Shown: piece after piece, positions 50,205 through 58,429 of the stretch
Layout of the letters: the number at the start of each line of letters is the position of its first letter
Numbering within the stretch: the first letter of the stretch is position 1
Notes under the pieces: generated by a model
Told to the model about the DNA's origin: nothing
What the model saw: the letters and a program-made list of their open reading frames with translations, nothing else
The model's database searches: none
Assembly: GCA_004299485.1 (NCBI GenBank)
Contig: SCQP01000018.1
Coordinates: 124,001 to 188,000, forward strand
Length of the DNA stretch: 64,000 nucleotides
Reading direction: 5' to 3'
DNA from: Acidobacteriota bacterium
GTDB taxonomy: Bacteria; Acidobacteriota; Terriglobia; Terriglobales; SCQP01
Position numbers and translations under genes: made by a program

Positions 50205-51311
50205 ATGCAGGCAAACCCCACCAGCGCCGAGCGCCAGAACTGGATCGCCACCCAGGCGGAGCGGCTGGACCTATTTCTGCATGCGCAACTTCCGGACCAG
50301 AGCCGGGCGCGGCTGCAAGCCCAAATCCGCGCCGGCGCGGTCCGCGTCAACGGCGCGGAAGCGACACGGCCGGGAGCGGTGTTGCGGGTGGGCGATCTCA
50401 TCGAAATGCAGGCGGCTGCCCTGGCGCCCGTGGCGCCGCATGCCGAAGCCGAAGCCATTCCGCTCGAGGTGTTGTACGAGGACGACGATCTGGCCGTCAT
50501 CAACAAGCCCGCCGGCCTCGTGGTCCATCCCGGCGCGGGGCAGGCGCGGGGGACGCTGGTCAGTGCCCTGCTGCACCGCTATGGAAGGCTGTCCGCGGCG
50601 GGGGGCGAGCAGCGTCCGGGCATCGTGCACCGCCTCGACCGAACGACGAGCGGCGTTATCGTGGTTGCCCGCACTGATTTTACCCATCAGCAATTGAGCG
50701 CCCAGTTTCAGGCGCGCAGCGTGGTCAAAATCTATCGTGCCCTGGTGCATGGCCTCACCGCCGCCGACGGCGACATCCGCCTGCCCGTGGGCCGCGACCT
50801 GCGCCAACGCGTGCGCATGACCACCCGCCGCCCCGAGGCTCACGCCCGCAGCGCCCGCACCAGCTTCCGCCGCCTCGCAGCCTTCCCGGCGCCGCAGGAC
50901 ACGCCCGCGAAGTTGCGCGCGGCCTGCAGCTTCAGCGAACTGGAACTGCGGCTGTTTACCGGCCGGACGCACCAGATCCGCGTGCATCTGGCCGCTGTGG
51001 GCCATCCCGTCGTCGGCGACCGGCTCTACGGCGCCGCGGCCACCCTGGCCGGACCGGGCGCGCTCGCCGGCTGGCAGCCGCCACGGGTGATGCTCCACGC
51101 CGCCGAGCTCGAATTCACCCATCCCCGCAGCCACGAGCGCCTGCATTTCCGTGCCCCGGTTCCCGTAGAGATGGAAAACCTGCGCCTGGCCCTGCGGAGC
51201 CCCGTGCCGGATTCGGGCACCCAAGCCCCCTGCCGGGCGACACCGGCGGGCGTAGAGAGCGGGCGGCAGCGCGCAGCGAAGCCGGGTGCCCGCGATCAAG
51301 CGATGTCATAA
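50205..51311 (+). CDS. RluD-family 23S rRNA pseudouridine synthase
   Basis: The S4-like domain (ERLDLFLHAQLPDQSRARLQ) precedes the catalytic domain with LAVINKPAGLVVHPG, GIVHRLDRTTSGVIVVAR (catalytic Asp) and LFTGRTHQIRVHLAAVGHPV. The last about 38 residues, from PVPDSGTQAP on, are outside the family pattern. They are encoded by GC-rich sequence similar to the repeat before ileS, so the native end may have been extended by repeat invasion. RluC versus RluD specificity is undecided. Confidence 0.9.
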   Translation: MQANPTSAERQNWIATQAERLDLFLHAQLPDQSRARLQAQIRAGAVRVNGAEATRPGAVLRVGDLIEMQAAALAPVAPHAEAEAIPLEVLYEDDDLAVINKPAGLVVHPGAGQARGTLVSALLHRYGRLSAAGGEQRPGIVHRLDRTTSGVIVVARTDFTHQQLSAQFQARSVVKIYRALVHGLTAADGDIRLPVGRDLRQRVRMTTRRPEAHARSARTSFRRLAAFPAPQDTPAKLRAACSFSELELRLFTGRTHQIRVHLAAVGHPVVGDRLYGAAATLAGPGALAGWQPPRVMLHAAELEFTHPRSHERLHFRAPVPVEMENLRLALRSPVPDSGTQAPCRATPAGVESGRQRAAKPGARDQAMS

Positions 51312-51320
51312 TCGGTGAAG

Positions 51321-52277
51321 ATGCTGAAGCGCGCAGGAGCCATGTGTGCGGTGTTGATGGGTGCGGCGGCACTCGTCTGCCTGGGGCAGCAAACCAGCCC
51401 AAGCGGGCAGACCACCACCAAAACCCAAACCCCGACCATTGTCGCCAACGTCAACTCTGTGCCGCTGGTGTTTGTCGCCCTCGATAAGCATCACCACTTC
51501 GTTCCCGATCTGACCACGAAGGACATTCAGATCTACGACAACGGCAAAGTGCAACAGATCCAGCAGTTCACCTCCGAAGGCAACCTGCCGCTCCGCATCG
51601 CCGTCCTGATGGACGTCAGCCAGAGCGTCGATACCCGCTTTCAGTTCGAGCAACATGCGGCGACCGATTTCCTCCAATCGGTGCTGGTCGAAGGCCGCGA
51701 CAAAGCCATGGTCGCCGGCTTCGACACTTCGCTGCATGTCGCCCAGTCGTTTACCGACAACTACGCCAAGCTGGCCATGGCGATTGGTATGCTGCGGCCC
51801 TCCGGCGGCACGGCGTTGTACGACGCCCTGTTCTATACCGCGCACAATGACTTCGGCCCGGGCTCAGGCGAAGTTGGCGCCGGTCGCAATGTCATCGTCA
51901 TCATCAGCGATGGCGCCGACGACCAGAGCCGCTATAGCGAGAGCGAAGCCATCGCCATGGCGCAGGACGCGGGCGCGGTGATCTATACCATCGGCACCGA
52001 GTCCACCGGCGCCGACCCCCAAGCCGATGGCGTGCTCAAGAAATTCGCCACCGAAACCGGCGGACGCTCCTACTTTCCGATCTCCGCCCGCGATCTGGGC
52101 GGCGCCTTTCAGTCGATTTTGCAGGACTTGCGCCATCAATATGTCGTCGCCTACAGCCCCAATGACCTGGCGCCCAACGGCGAATTCCATAAGGTCATCA
52201 TCAGAGTCCTGCGCAAGAACGTCACCGTCCGTACCCGCAAGGGCTACTACGCCCGCACCACCAGCGGCGCTTATTGA
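51321..52277 (+). CDS. Secreted VWFA-related domain protein
   Basis: A signal peptide (MLKRAGAMCAVLMGAAALVC) leads into a short linker, a beta-rich VALDKHHHFVPDLTTKDIQI segment, and a von Willebrand A domain with MIDAS motif DVSQSVD, SGGTALYDALF and ISDGADDQS. The end RKGYYA is typical of the family called VWFA-related acidobacterial domain. It is expected outside the cytoplasmic membrane. The ligand is unknown. Confidence 0.9.
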   Translation: MLKRAGAMCAVLMGAAALVCLGQQTSPSGQTTTKTQTPTIVANVNSVPLVFVALDKHHHFVPDLTTKDIQIYDNGKVQQIQQFTSEGNLPLRIAVLMDVSQSVDTRFQFEQHAATDFLQSVLVEGRDKAMVAGFDTSLHVAQSFTDNYAKLAMAIGMLRPSGGTALYDALFYTAHNDFGPGSGEVGAGRNVIVIISDGADDQSRYSESEAIAMAQDAGAVIYTIGTESTGADPQADGVLKKFATETGGRSYFPISARDLGGAFQSILQDLRHQYVVAYSPNDLAPNGEFHKVIIRVLRKNVTVRTRKGYYARTTSGAY

Positions 52278-52615
52278 CCCCCGTACAACCCCGCAACTCC
52301 GTCCGGCTTCTAACTATTTAGGCGGCCCAGGTCTCCGCGGCGGCGCGTTGGCGGTTCGTCGCCGCTTTCCTGTTTGACAACTGAAGTTTTTTCTGGGGAG
52401 CGGTCGCGCTCCCGGCCGCTCCCCTTTGCCGGCGCGCCGGCCGCGACGGTTCCATTTATTGTTCCGCCTGTGCCACCCTAATCCCGCAAAACCCCCGGTA
52501 AACACGCCACTTTGGGGTGCAAAGTGGCACACTTTGCGCAAAAAAAAAGAACAGCCCGCGCGACCGTGACCCACCCCCACCCCGCGCCGCCGGCTATCGC
52601 CCTTATCATTTACAA
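52278..52615. other. Intergenic region before der with overlapping alternative hairpins
   Basis: No gene is credible here. Two mutually exclusive stems share one segment: CCACTTT (52507-52513) can pair with AAAGTGG (52521-52527), while GCAAAGTG (52519-52526) can pair with CACTTTGC (52530-52537), with a 3-base loop. A run of A follows. The arrangement resembles an antiterminator pair, but there is no T-run on the plus strand. Confidence 0.55.
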
Positions 52616-53962
52616 GTGACCAAACCTGGTTCCATCGTGATCGTGGGGCGTCCGAATGTGGGTAAATCCACCTTGTTCAACCGGCTGACGCGCTCGCGTC
52701 GCTCCATTGTGGGCGATGAGCCGGGGATTACCCGCGACCGCATCGAAGGCCAGGTCGAGTGGCGGGGACGGAGCTTTGGCATCACCGACACCGGCGGGCT
52801 GCTGCCCGGCGATGAAGCGGAAATTCCAGCCGCAATCTTCGCGCAAGCCCAGGTGGCCCTGAAAAGCGCCAGCGCCGTGGTGATGGTGGTCGATGGTCGC
52901 AGCGAGCTGACCGCCCCCGACATCGAACTCGCCCGGCTGCTGCGCACCAGCGGCAAGCCCGTTCTGCTGGCCGTGAACAAGATCGAAGGCCGGCGCGCGG
53001 AAAGCACAATTGGAGATTTTTATCAGTTAGGCCTCGAAGAGGTATTCCCCCTCAGCGCCGAGCACGGCGATGGCCTCGATGCCTTGCTCGACCGCGTGAT
53101 CGCGCTCTTGCCCGCGGCTGCCGAAGCCGCCGCGGACGAGCCGGCGGTGCGCGAGACGCGGGTCGCGATCATCGGCCGGCCCAATGTCGGCAAATCAACC
53201 CTGCTCAATTGCCTGCTGGGCGAGGAACGCTCGATTGTCAGCCCCGTCGCGGGCACGACCCGTGATGCCGTCGATGCGGTCCTGATCCATGGCAAGACGC
53301 CGTACCGCTTCATCGACACGGCCGGCATCCGGCGCAAAGGCGCCACCCACGCCCTGGCGGAAAAGCTCAGCGTGGTCATGGCGCGCCAGCACCTCGAGCG
53401 CGCCGATCTGGCGCTGGTGTTGATCGACGGCGCCGCGCCGGAAGAAGGCGGCGTGCTCGCGCTCGATGCCACGATCGCCGGCTACGCCTTCGAGGCACAG
53501 CGTTCCTGCATCCTGGTGGTCAACAAATGGGACGCCGCGCAGGCCATGGGGCGCACCCAAAAGGAACTGGAGCAGCGGGTGCGCGAGCGCCTGAAGTTTC
53601 TGGCCTTCGCGCCCATCGTGTTCGTTTCCGCCCGCGCCGGCACAGGACTGCCGCAGCTTTTTGCCGCTATGGCGCGGGTCGCGCGCGAGCGGCGCAAACG
53701 CATAACCACGGCAGCCATGAACCGCTTTCTGGCCACGGTGGATTTTACCCGAGCCCCTGTGCCCGCTGGCCAGCGCGTGCGCATTCTCTATATGGCGCAG
53801 GTGTCACTGGCGCCGCCGCAGTTTGTGCTCTTTATCGACCGCGCGCGCCGGCTGCATTTTTCCTATCGGCGCTTCCTGGAGAATCAGATCCGGCGCGCCT
53901 TCGGCTTTGAGGGCACGCCGATTCTGCTTAAAACCCGCGCCGGCAGCCGAAAACATCAATGA
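52616..53962 (+). CDS. der: Ribosome-assembly GTPase Der (EngA)
   Basis: Der has two tandem GTPase domains and acts in 50S assembly. The first has GRPNVGKSTLFNRLTRS, DTGGLL and NKIEG; the second has GRPNVGKSTLLNCLLGEE, DTAGIRRKG and NKWDAA. A KH-like C-terminal domain follows (SLAPPQFVLFIDRARRLHFS). The start is taken as the GTG at 52616, directly before the first strand. The length of 448 is normal. Its end overlaps the convergent GH18-like gene by 7 bp. Confidence 0.96.
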   Translation: MTKPGSIVIVGRPNVGKSTLFNRLTRSRRSIVGDEPGITRDRIEGQVEWRGRSFGITDTGGLLPGDEAEIPAAIFAQAQVALKSASAVVMVVDGRSELTAPDIELARLLRTSGKPVLLAVNKIEGRRAESTIGDFYQLGLEEVFPLSAEHGDGLDALLDRVIALLPAAAEAAADEPAVRETRVAIIGRPNVGKSTLLNCLLGEERSIVSPVAGTTRDAVDAVLIHGKTPYRFIDTAGIRRKGATHALAEKLSVVMARQHLERADLALVLIDGAAPEEGGVLALDATIAGYAFEAQRSCILVVNKWDAAQAMGRTQKELEQRVRERLKFLAFAPIVFVSARAGTGLPQLFAAMARVARERRKRITTAAMNRFLATVDFTRAPVPAGQRVRILYMAQVSLAPPQFVLFIDRARRLHFSYRRFLENQIRRAFGFEGTPILLKTRAGSRKHQ

Positions 53963-55086
53963 ATCTGCGGGATATCGCGCAAACGCACCGGCCCGCTGGT
54001 ACTGACCGCTGCCGGCGCCGGGTGGTTGAGGTTGGGCAGGCCATCCCAGATGCCCGGGTCTTCCAGGCCCAGCCGCCAGACTGAATAGCCGCGCAGATGG
54101 TACTGGCTCACCAGGTCCAGCTCGGCGCGGAAGCTGCGCGCGTCCTCAACCCAGGTCACCACGCGGTGGTGACCGTAGCCGGAAATACGGTAGGCCGCCT
54201 GCAGCGTCGGGTCCCAATGCAGGTCGTCGTAAACCGAGACCGGACCGCTGCGGTGAAAGAAACGATAAATCGTGCGGTAGAACCGGTGGATGCGCCCGGC
54301 AATGCGGCGCCGCCAATAAATGCGCACCCGCCGTTGCATCCAGTCGGTCTGGTAGGTCGGAATGCCGAGCGACACTTTATCCGGCGGTGCCGATTGCAGC
54401 ACATAATCCAGCACCTGCTCCACCCAGGGCGTGCTCGCCAGCGGCCCGGGCTGATTGCCGCTGCTTTCCGGATAGGCCATCACGCTCAGGAAATCGGCGC
54501 TGCGCGCCAGCGCCGCGTAGTCGTAGACCCCGGAAAAGTCGCGGTAATTGTCGCTGTAAGGATCGTTGTTGGTACGCGCCGCAACGGCGACACTCAGCTT
54601 CAGTCCATGGCGGTGCAAGGCGCCGGCCAGCTCGGCGATGAAATGCGAAAACGCCGGCCGTTCAAACGAGGGCAGGTTTTCAAAATCCACCTGCCAGCCC
54701 ATGAAGTCCTGCAGGCGCGCCGTATTCACCAGGGCGCCCACCGCCCGGTCGCGCGCCGCCGGCGAACGCAGCAGCCGCTCGGCACCGATGCGCGAGAAGC
54801 CGGAGTTGATCACCAGCGGCATGACCGGCACGCCATGCGCGCGCGCAATGGTGCTCAAGGCGCCGGGCACCGAACCGCGTAGCACTCCGTAACGGTCGAG
54901 CGAAAAACTTTGCGGCGCGAAGATGCCGATGCTGTCGGCGTGCTCCAGAAAACTGCTGACCGCCTTCGACCCCGGCATGGCGTAGAACAGACCTTGGGCG
55001 GCCGGTGCGGCCGGCGCGGTTTGCGCGACCGCTGCCACCCACAGCAGCATCGGGATCAGAATGGCGCAGAAACGGCGATGAGCCAC
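53956..55086 (-). CDS. Secreted GH18-type glycosidase-like protein (YaaH/YdhD-like)
   Basis: A signal peptide (MAHRRFCAILIPMLLWVAA) is followed by a TIM-barrel with the GH18 active-site strand MGWQVDFENLPS. The DxE pair is kept, in a shortened form of DxxDxDxE. Other blocks are LKLSVAVAARTNNDPYSDN, ADFLSVMAYPESSG, KVSLGIPTYQTDW and YSVWRLGLEDPGIW. Such enzymes act on N-acetylglucosamine polymers such as peptidoglycan. No LysM domain is seen. Confidence 0.85.
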   Translation of the reverse strand: MAHRRFCAILIPMLLWVAAVAQTAPAAPAAQGLFYAMPGSKAVSSFLEHADSIGIFAPQSFSLDRYGVLRGSVPGALSTIARAHGVPVMPLVINSGFSRIGAERLLRSPAARDRAVGALVNTARLQDFMGWQVDFENLPSFERPAFSHFIAELAGALHRHGLKLSVAVAARTNNDPYSDNYRDFSGVYDYAALARSADFLSVMAYPESSGNQPGPLASTPWVEQVLDYVLQSAPPDKVSLGIPTYQTDWMQRRVRIYWRRRIAGRIHRFYRTIYRFFHRSGPVSVYDDLHWDPTLQAAYRISGYGHHRVVTWVEDARSFRAELDLVSQYHLRGYSVWRLGLEDPGIWDGLPNLNHPAPAAVSTSGPVRLRDIPQIH

Positions 55087-55180
55087 TGTGATTTCAGTGT
55101 AACAGCCCAGAGCCGCTTCTGAACCTAAGGATAAACGCCGAGACGGATGTGACTTCCAGGGGGGATCACCAGGCCGCTTA

Positions 55181-55199
55181 GCAAAAAGTGGCGAGCCAC
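55181..55199 (+). repeat. Right-end remnant of the 111-bp element
   Basis: GCAAAAAGTGGCGAGCCAC is an exact match to the last 19 bases of the element. Nothing upstream matches. It sits 12 bp downstream (in gene direction) of the stop of the gene ending at 55211. Confidence 0.65.
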
Positions 55200-55210
55200 T
55201 CTGCAGCGAT

Positions 55211-55762
55211 TCACTGAAGCAGGCCGGTACTGCCGCCGTGGGGGGCGGGCTCGGTGTCTTCGTCGTCGCCGGTGATCAACTCGGCGCGGCACAGCGCGCT
55301 GGCGAGGCGGATGGTGCCGCCCTCGAAAAAAAGCCGGATGGTCGGGGCGGGATCGTTCAGAAACTCGAAATAATCCAATTGTCCCGGAGGGTCCCGCTCG
55401 AAGGCGACTTCGAAGCGCGTAAGTTCACTGAAGTGCAGCGCCAGCCCGCTCACCGGCAGTGCCCGCGCTCCGCGCACCACATGCAGTGGCTCGATCGCCG
55501 CCCAGCCCAGCGTGGCGCTGGTGGGCTCGATGCCGAAGGTCAAGCCCACCAGCCGCAGGTGACGGTGCAAGTCCAGATGCACGCCCTCCACCTCGATTTC
55601 GGCGAGAGGGTGGTTGAGCGTGGGCGGCTTGAGGTTTTCGAAACGGATAGCAACGATCCTTTTAAAACGGAATGTCGTCGTCAGTGATTTCGGTCGGAGG
55701 TCCGCCGTAGCGCTCCGCCGCCGCAGGCGCGTCACTGGCAGGACCGGCTTCGGCTGCCGCAT
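55211..55762 (-). CDS. Hypothetical protein downstream of ssb
   Basis: The convincing part runs from about 55650 to 55211: FENLKPPTLNHPLAEIEVEG, LDLHRHLRLVGLTFGIEPTS and LDYFEFLNDPAPTIRLFFEG. It is beta-rich and soluble with no known motif. The frame is open further upstream, but that part overlaps ssb in another frame and looks unlikely. No standard start codon is evident between ssb and the conserved part, so the real start is unclear. Confidence 0.55.
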   Translation of the reverse strand: MRQPKPVLPVTRLRRRSATADLRPKSLTTTFRFKRIVAIRFENLKPPTLNHPLAEIEVEGVHLDLHRHLRLVGLTFGIEPTSATLGWAAIEPLHVVRGARALPVSGLALHFSELTRFEVAFERDPPGQLDYFEFLNDPAPTIRLFFEGGTIRLASALCRAELITGDDEDTEPAPHGGSTGLLQ

Positions 55763-56123
55763 GGGCGGCACGGCCCGCGCCCTCGCCGCGACTGCCGACC
55801 ATCACCATTTCACTGACCACCACTTCGGTCATGTAGTGGCGCTTGTTCTCCTTGTCTTCCCAAGAGCGGGTTTGCAGCCGCCCTTCAAGATAGACGCTGG
55901 AACCTTTGGTCAGGTATTGGTTGGCGGTTTCCGCCAGTTTTGACCAGAGCACAATGTTGTGCCACTCGGTCCGCTCCTGGAATTCACCGCTGCCTTTGTC
56001 TTTCCAGCGCTCGCTGGTCGCCAGGCTGAATTTGGTCACCGCCTGGCCGGAGGGCGTGTACTTCAACTCGGGGTCTTTTCCCAGACGCCCGAGCAGGATC
56101 ACTTTGTTGACGCTACGTGACAT
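55662..56123 (-). CDS. ssb: Single-stranded DNA-binding protein
   Basis: The OB-fold domain starts SRSVNKVILLGRLGKDPELK, with SLATSERWKDKGSGEFQERT and WHNIVLWSKLAE. A Gly/Ala-rich linker leads to the acidic tip TEITDDDIPF, the docking peptide for replication and repair proteins. It is 153 residues, normal for bacterial SSB. Confidence 0.96.
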   Translation of the reverse strand: MSRSVNKVILLGRLGKDPELKYTPSGQAVTKFSLATSERWKDKGSGEFQERTEWHNIVLWSKLAETANQYLTKGSSVYLEGRLQTRSWEDKENKRHYMTEVVVSEMVMVGSRGEGAGRAAHAAAEAGPASDAPAAAERYGGPPTEITDDDIPF

Positions 56124-56299
56124 AGATCACCTCAGATCGTACCCTTCGCCGGATACGATGTTGGGACAATTGTACCCGCGAACCCGGCGCAAGGGGATGA
56201 AGCGGCTTCCACATTTCTGTAAAATAAAAGAAGCACTTTTCCGAATTTGGTAGTGCGCTACAATCCTCTCGAAACGGGCTTTTTCGTCCGGGACACAGC

Positions 56300-57007
56300 T
56301 TGCAATACCTGCTTCTCCACTTCGGTTACGCGTTTCTGGTTCTCGGCCTGATCCTGGAAGGCGATGCCACGCTGGTGGCCGCCATGATCCTGGCCAGTGC
56401 CGGCGCCGAGTACTTCAGCATGCGCTGGGTGGTGGGCATTGCCATGGGCGTGACCATTGGCGGCAACGAGCTCATCTACGAAATTGGCGCCCTGGGGCGG
56501 ATGCGGGGCTTGCTCGCCAACAGCCGGCACCGGCAGCGGGTGTCGCGCTGGCTGCACAACTCGCGCTCCGGGTTTTTGTCGCTGCTGTTCTCCCGCTTCA
56601 TGTGGGGTTTCCGGCTGATGATCCCGTTTGCCGCCGGCATGCTCCACATCAAGCGCCGGCGCTTCTCGGTAGCCAATGCGGTCGGCGGCGCCATCTGGGT
56701 GGCCGTGCTCGCCTATTTCGGCGTGGCCATCGAACAGTTGTTTGAGCTGCTGCACAACGATCTGCTGCGTTACCAGTCCCACATCGCGGTGGCGCTGTTC
56801 CTGGTGGGCGTCGTGATTGGCCTGGCCACCATTCCCTGGCAGATTGTGCGCCGCAGCCGGAAGAAACAGCGCACGACTGCAGCCCTGCGACTGGCAAAGC
56901 GCCGGATCGTCCTGCCGCCCCGGCCGGCAGCCAAACCGCCAGTCCCGGCCGTCCCGGCTGGCTGGGTGCAGCCGCGGGAAGCCGCGCCGCCGCCACCGCC
57001 CAATTGA
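56300..57007 (+). CDS. DedA/SNARE-associated (VTT-domain) membrane protein
   Basis: A polytopic protein starting at a TTG. The VTT core has LILEGDATLVAAMILASAGA, the reentrant-loop region GNELIYEIGALGRMRGL and SRFMWGFRLMIPFAAGM (conserved FxR...R). DedA family members flip lipids such as undecaprenyl phosphate or phosphatidylethanolamine. The specific lipid is unknown. The C terminus is a basic Pro-rich tail. Confidence 0.87.
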   Translation: MQYLLLHFGYAFLVLGLILEGDATLVAAMILASAGAEYFSMRWVVGIAMGVTIGGNELIYEIGALGRMRGLLANSRHRQRVSRWLHNSRSGFLSLLFSRFMWGFRLMIPFAAGMLHIKRRRFSVANAVGGAIWVAVLAYFGVAIEQLFELLHNDLLRYQSHIAVALFLVGVVIGLATIPWQIVRRSRKKQRTTAALRLAKRRIVLPPRPAAKPPVPAVPAGWVQPREAAPPPPPN

Positions 57008-57041
57008 CGCCTTCCTATCCTATTGATTAAACTCAGCTTAG

Positions 57042-57311
57042 ATGATCAAACTGGACCTCATTCAAGCCGTGGTTGCGCGCACCGGCCTGAGCAAGGCGGA
57101 CGCGGAAAAGGCCGTCGAAGCCGTGTTCGGACGCATGAAGATGGCGCTCGAGCAAGGCGAGCGCATCGAGCTGCGCGGCTTCGGCGTGTTCAGTATCCGT
57201 CCTCGCAAGACCGGCGTGGGACGTAACCCGCGCACCGGCGCCGAAGTGGCGATTATGCCGGGCAAGTCAATTCGCTTCCGCCCGGGCAAGGAAATGAGCG
57301 CCATCGACTGA
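57042..57311 (+). CDS. HU/IHF-family nucleoid DNA-binding protein
   Basis: The 89-residue protein has helices KLDLIQAVVARTGLSKADAE and KAVEAVFGRMKMALEQGERI, the GFGVFSIRPRKTGVGRNPRT arm and IMPGKSIRFRPGKEM. The arm carries the conserved RNP with the DNA-intercalating Pro. It is more IHF-like than HU-like in the arm, but the distinction is uncertain. Confidence 0.94.
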   Translation: MIKLDLIQAVVARTGLSKADAEKAVEAVFGRMKMALEQGERIELRGFGVFSIRPRKTGVGRNPRTGAEVAIMPGKSIRFRPGKEMSAID

Positions 57312-57322
57312 CGCGCGGCAGC

Positions 57323-58429
57323 ATGCGCGTTCCGGACGAAGACAGCGACGGAGAAGAGGCGGTTCCCGCGCCGGTGGCGGCAGCTTGGAGGAGCCCTGAG
57401 CGCCAGCAGGCGGACCCTGCCGGGAATCGAAGCCCGCACTCCAAGCGACCATCGGGAGCGACCAGGGCAATAAGTGGCGAGCCACCATTTTGGGCGATGC
57501 CTTGGTGGCAGGTGCCGCGCACCGAGCGCTGGCGCCCGCCGTGGCCAAGCTGGACGTGGGCCGCGCCGCTGTTTGTCGTTACTCTGATCACCACCACCGT
57601 AATCGGTGCGCGGCTGCAGTTCGATTTCGCGCGTGGACTGCCTGCTTATTACACCAACAACGATCTGTGGCCCTTCGGCTGGGTGTGGCGCCATCCGGCG
57701 GAGTTCTGGACCGGCTTCGCCTTCAGCCTGGCGCTGATGGCGATTCTGCTGGCGCACGAGTTGGGACACTTCCTTGCCTGCCGCTACTACCGGCTCGATT
57801 CGACGCTGCCCCTGTTCATGCCGGCGCCCACGCTGATTGGGACGTTGGGCGCGTTTATCAAGATCAAAGCGCCCTTTCATGACCGGCGCGAAGTCTTTGA
57901 CATCGGCATTGCCGGACCACTGGCAGGGCTGGCGCTTACGTTGCCGCTGCTCTGGTACGGCATGGCGCACTCCCAGGTGCTGACCGCGGCGCAGGCGCCG
58001 TTGTTCCAGCATCAGTTCCTGCATTTCGGCTGGCCGCCGCTGGTCGCGTGGTTCGCCGCCTGGCTGCATCCCGGCGTGCCGTTGAGCCTGATTGCGCTGT
58101 CGCCCATCGCGCGCGCCGCGTGGCTGGGCTTGTTCGTCACCATGTTGAATCTGATCCCCGGCGCGCAGCTCGATGGCGGGCATATCTTGTATGCCTTGCT
58201 GCCGCGACTGCATCGTGGGATCTCCTGGATCGCGATGCTGGCGCTGTTTGCCGCGGGCTGGTTCTACTGGCCGGGCTGGTACTTTTTTGCGGTCTTCATC
58301 GCGGTGATGCGTGTGCGGCATCCGTTCGTGCCGGAAGTCGCGCCGCTCGGCCGCGGACGCGCGGCGCTGGCGATTCTCTGCCTGCTGGTGTTCGTGGTGA
58401 CGTTTGTGCCGATGCCGCTGTTTACCTAG
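57323..58429 (+). CDS. M50-family site-2-protease-like metallopeptidase with N-terminal repeat insertion
   Basis: This is an intramembrane zinc protease-like protein. It has six or seven helices, the HExxH motif in LLAHELGHFLACRYYRLDS and the second motif LIPGAQLDGGHILYALLPR (Asp ligand, N replaced by A in the NPxDG-type motif). Residues 18-54 are encoded by repeat copy 7, in the cytoplasmic N terminus where extra length is easily tolerated. Without the repeat the start reads VPAPAFWAMPWWQVP. Its stop overlaps the convergent priA stop. Confidence 0.9.
   Translation: MRVPDEDSDGEEAVPAPVAAAWRSPERQQADPAGNRSPHSKRPSGATRAISGEPPFWAMPWWQVPRTERWRPPWPSWTWAAPLFVVTLITTTVIGARLQFDFARGLPAYYTNNDLWPFGWVWRHPAEFWTGFAFSLALMAILLAHELGHFLACRYYRLDSTLPLFMPAPTLIGTLGAFIKIKAPFHDRREVFDIGIAGPLAGLALTLPLLWYGMAHSQVLTAAQAPLFQHQFLHFGWPPLVAWFAAWLHPGVPLSLIALSPIARAAWLGLFVTMLNLIPGAQLDGGHILYALLPRLHRGISWIAMLALFAAGWFYWPGWYFFAVFIAVMRVRHPFVPEVAPLGRGRAALAILCLLVFVVTFVPMPLFT
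57375..57485 (+). repeat. 111-bp dispersed element, copy 7 (inside the M50 protease gene)
   Basis: This copy is near consensus, with AGCAGGCGG for AGCGGGCGG and GCAATAAGTGG near the end. The latter creates TAA in the frame used by copy 4 but leaves the frame used here open. The host reads it as AAAWRSPERQQADPAG onward to AISGEP, the same frame as thiE. Confidence 0.95.
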
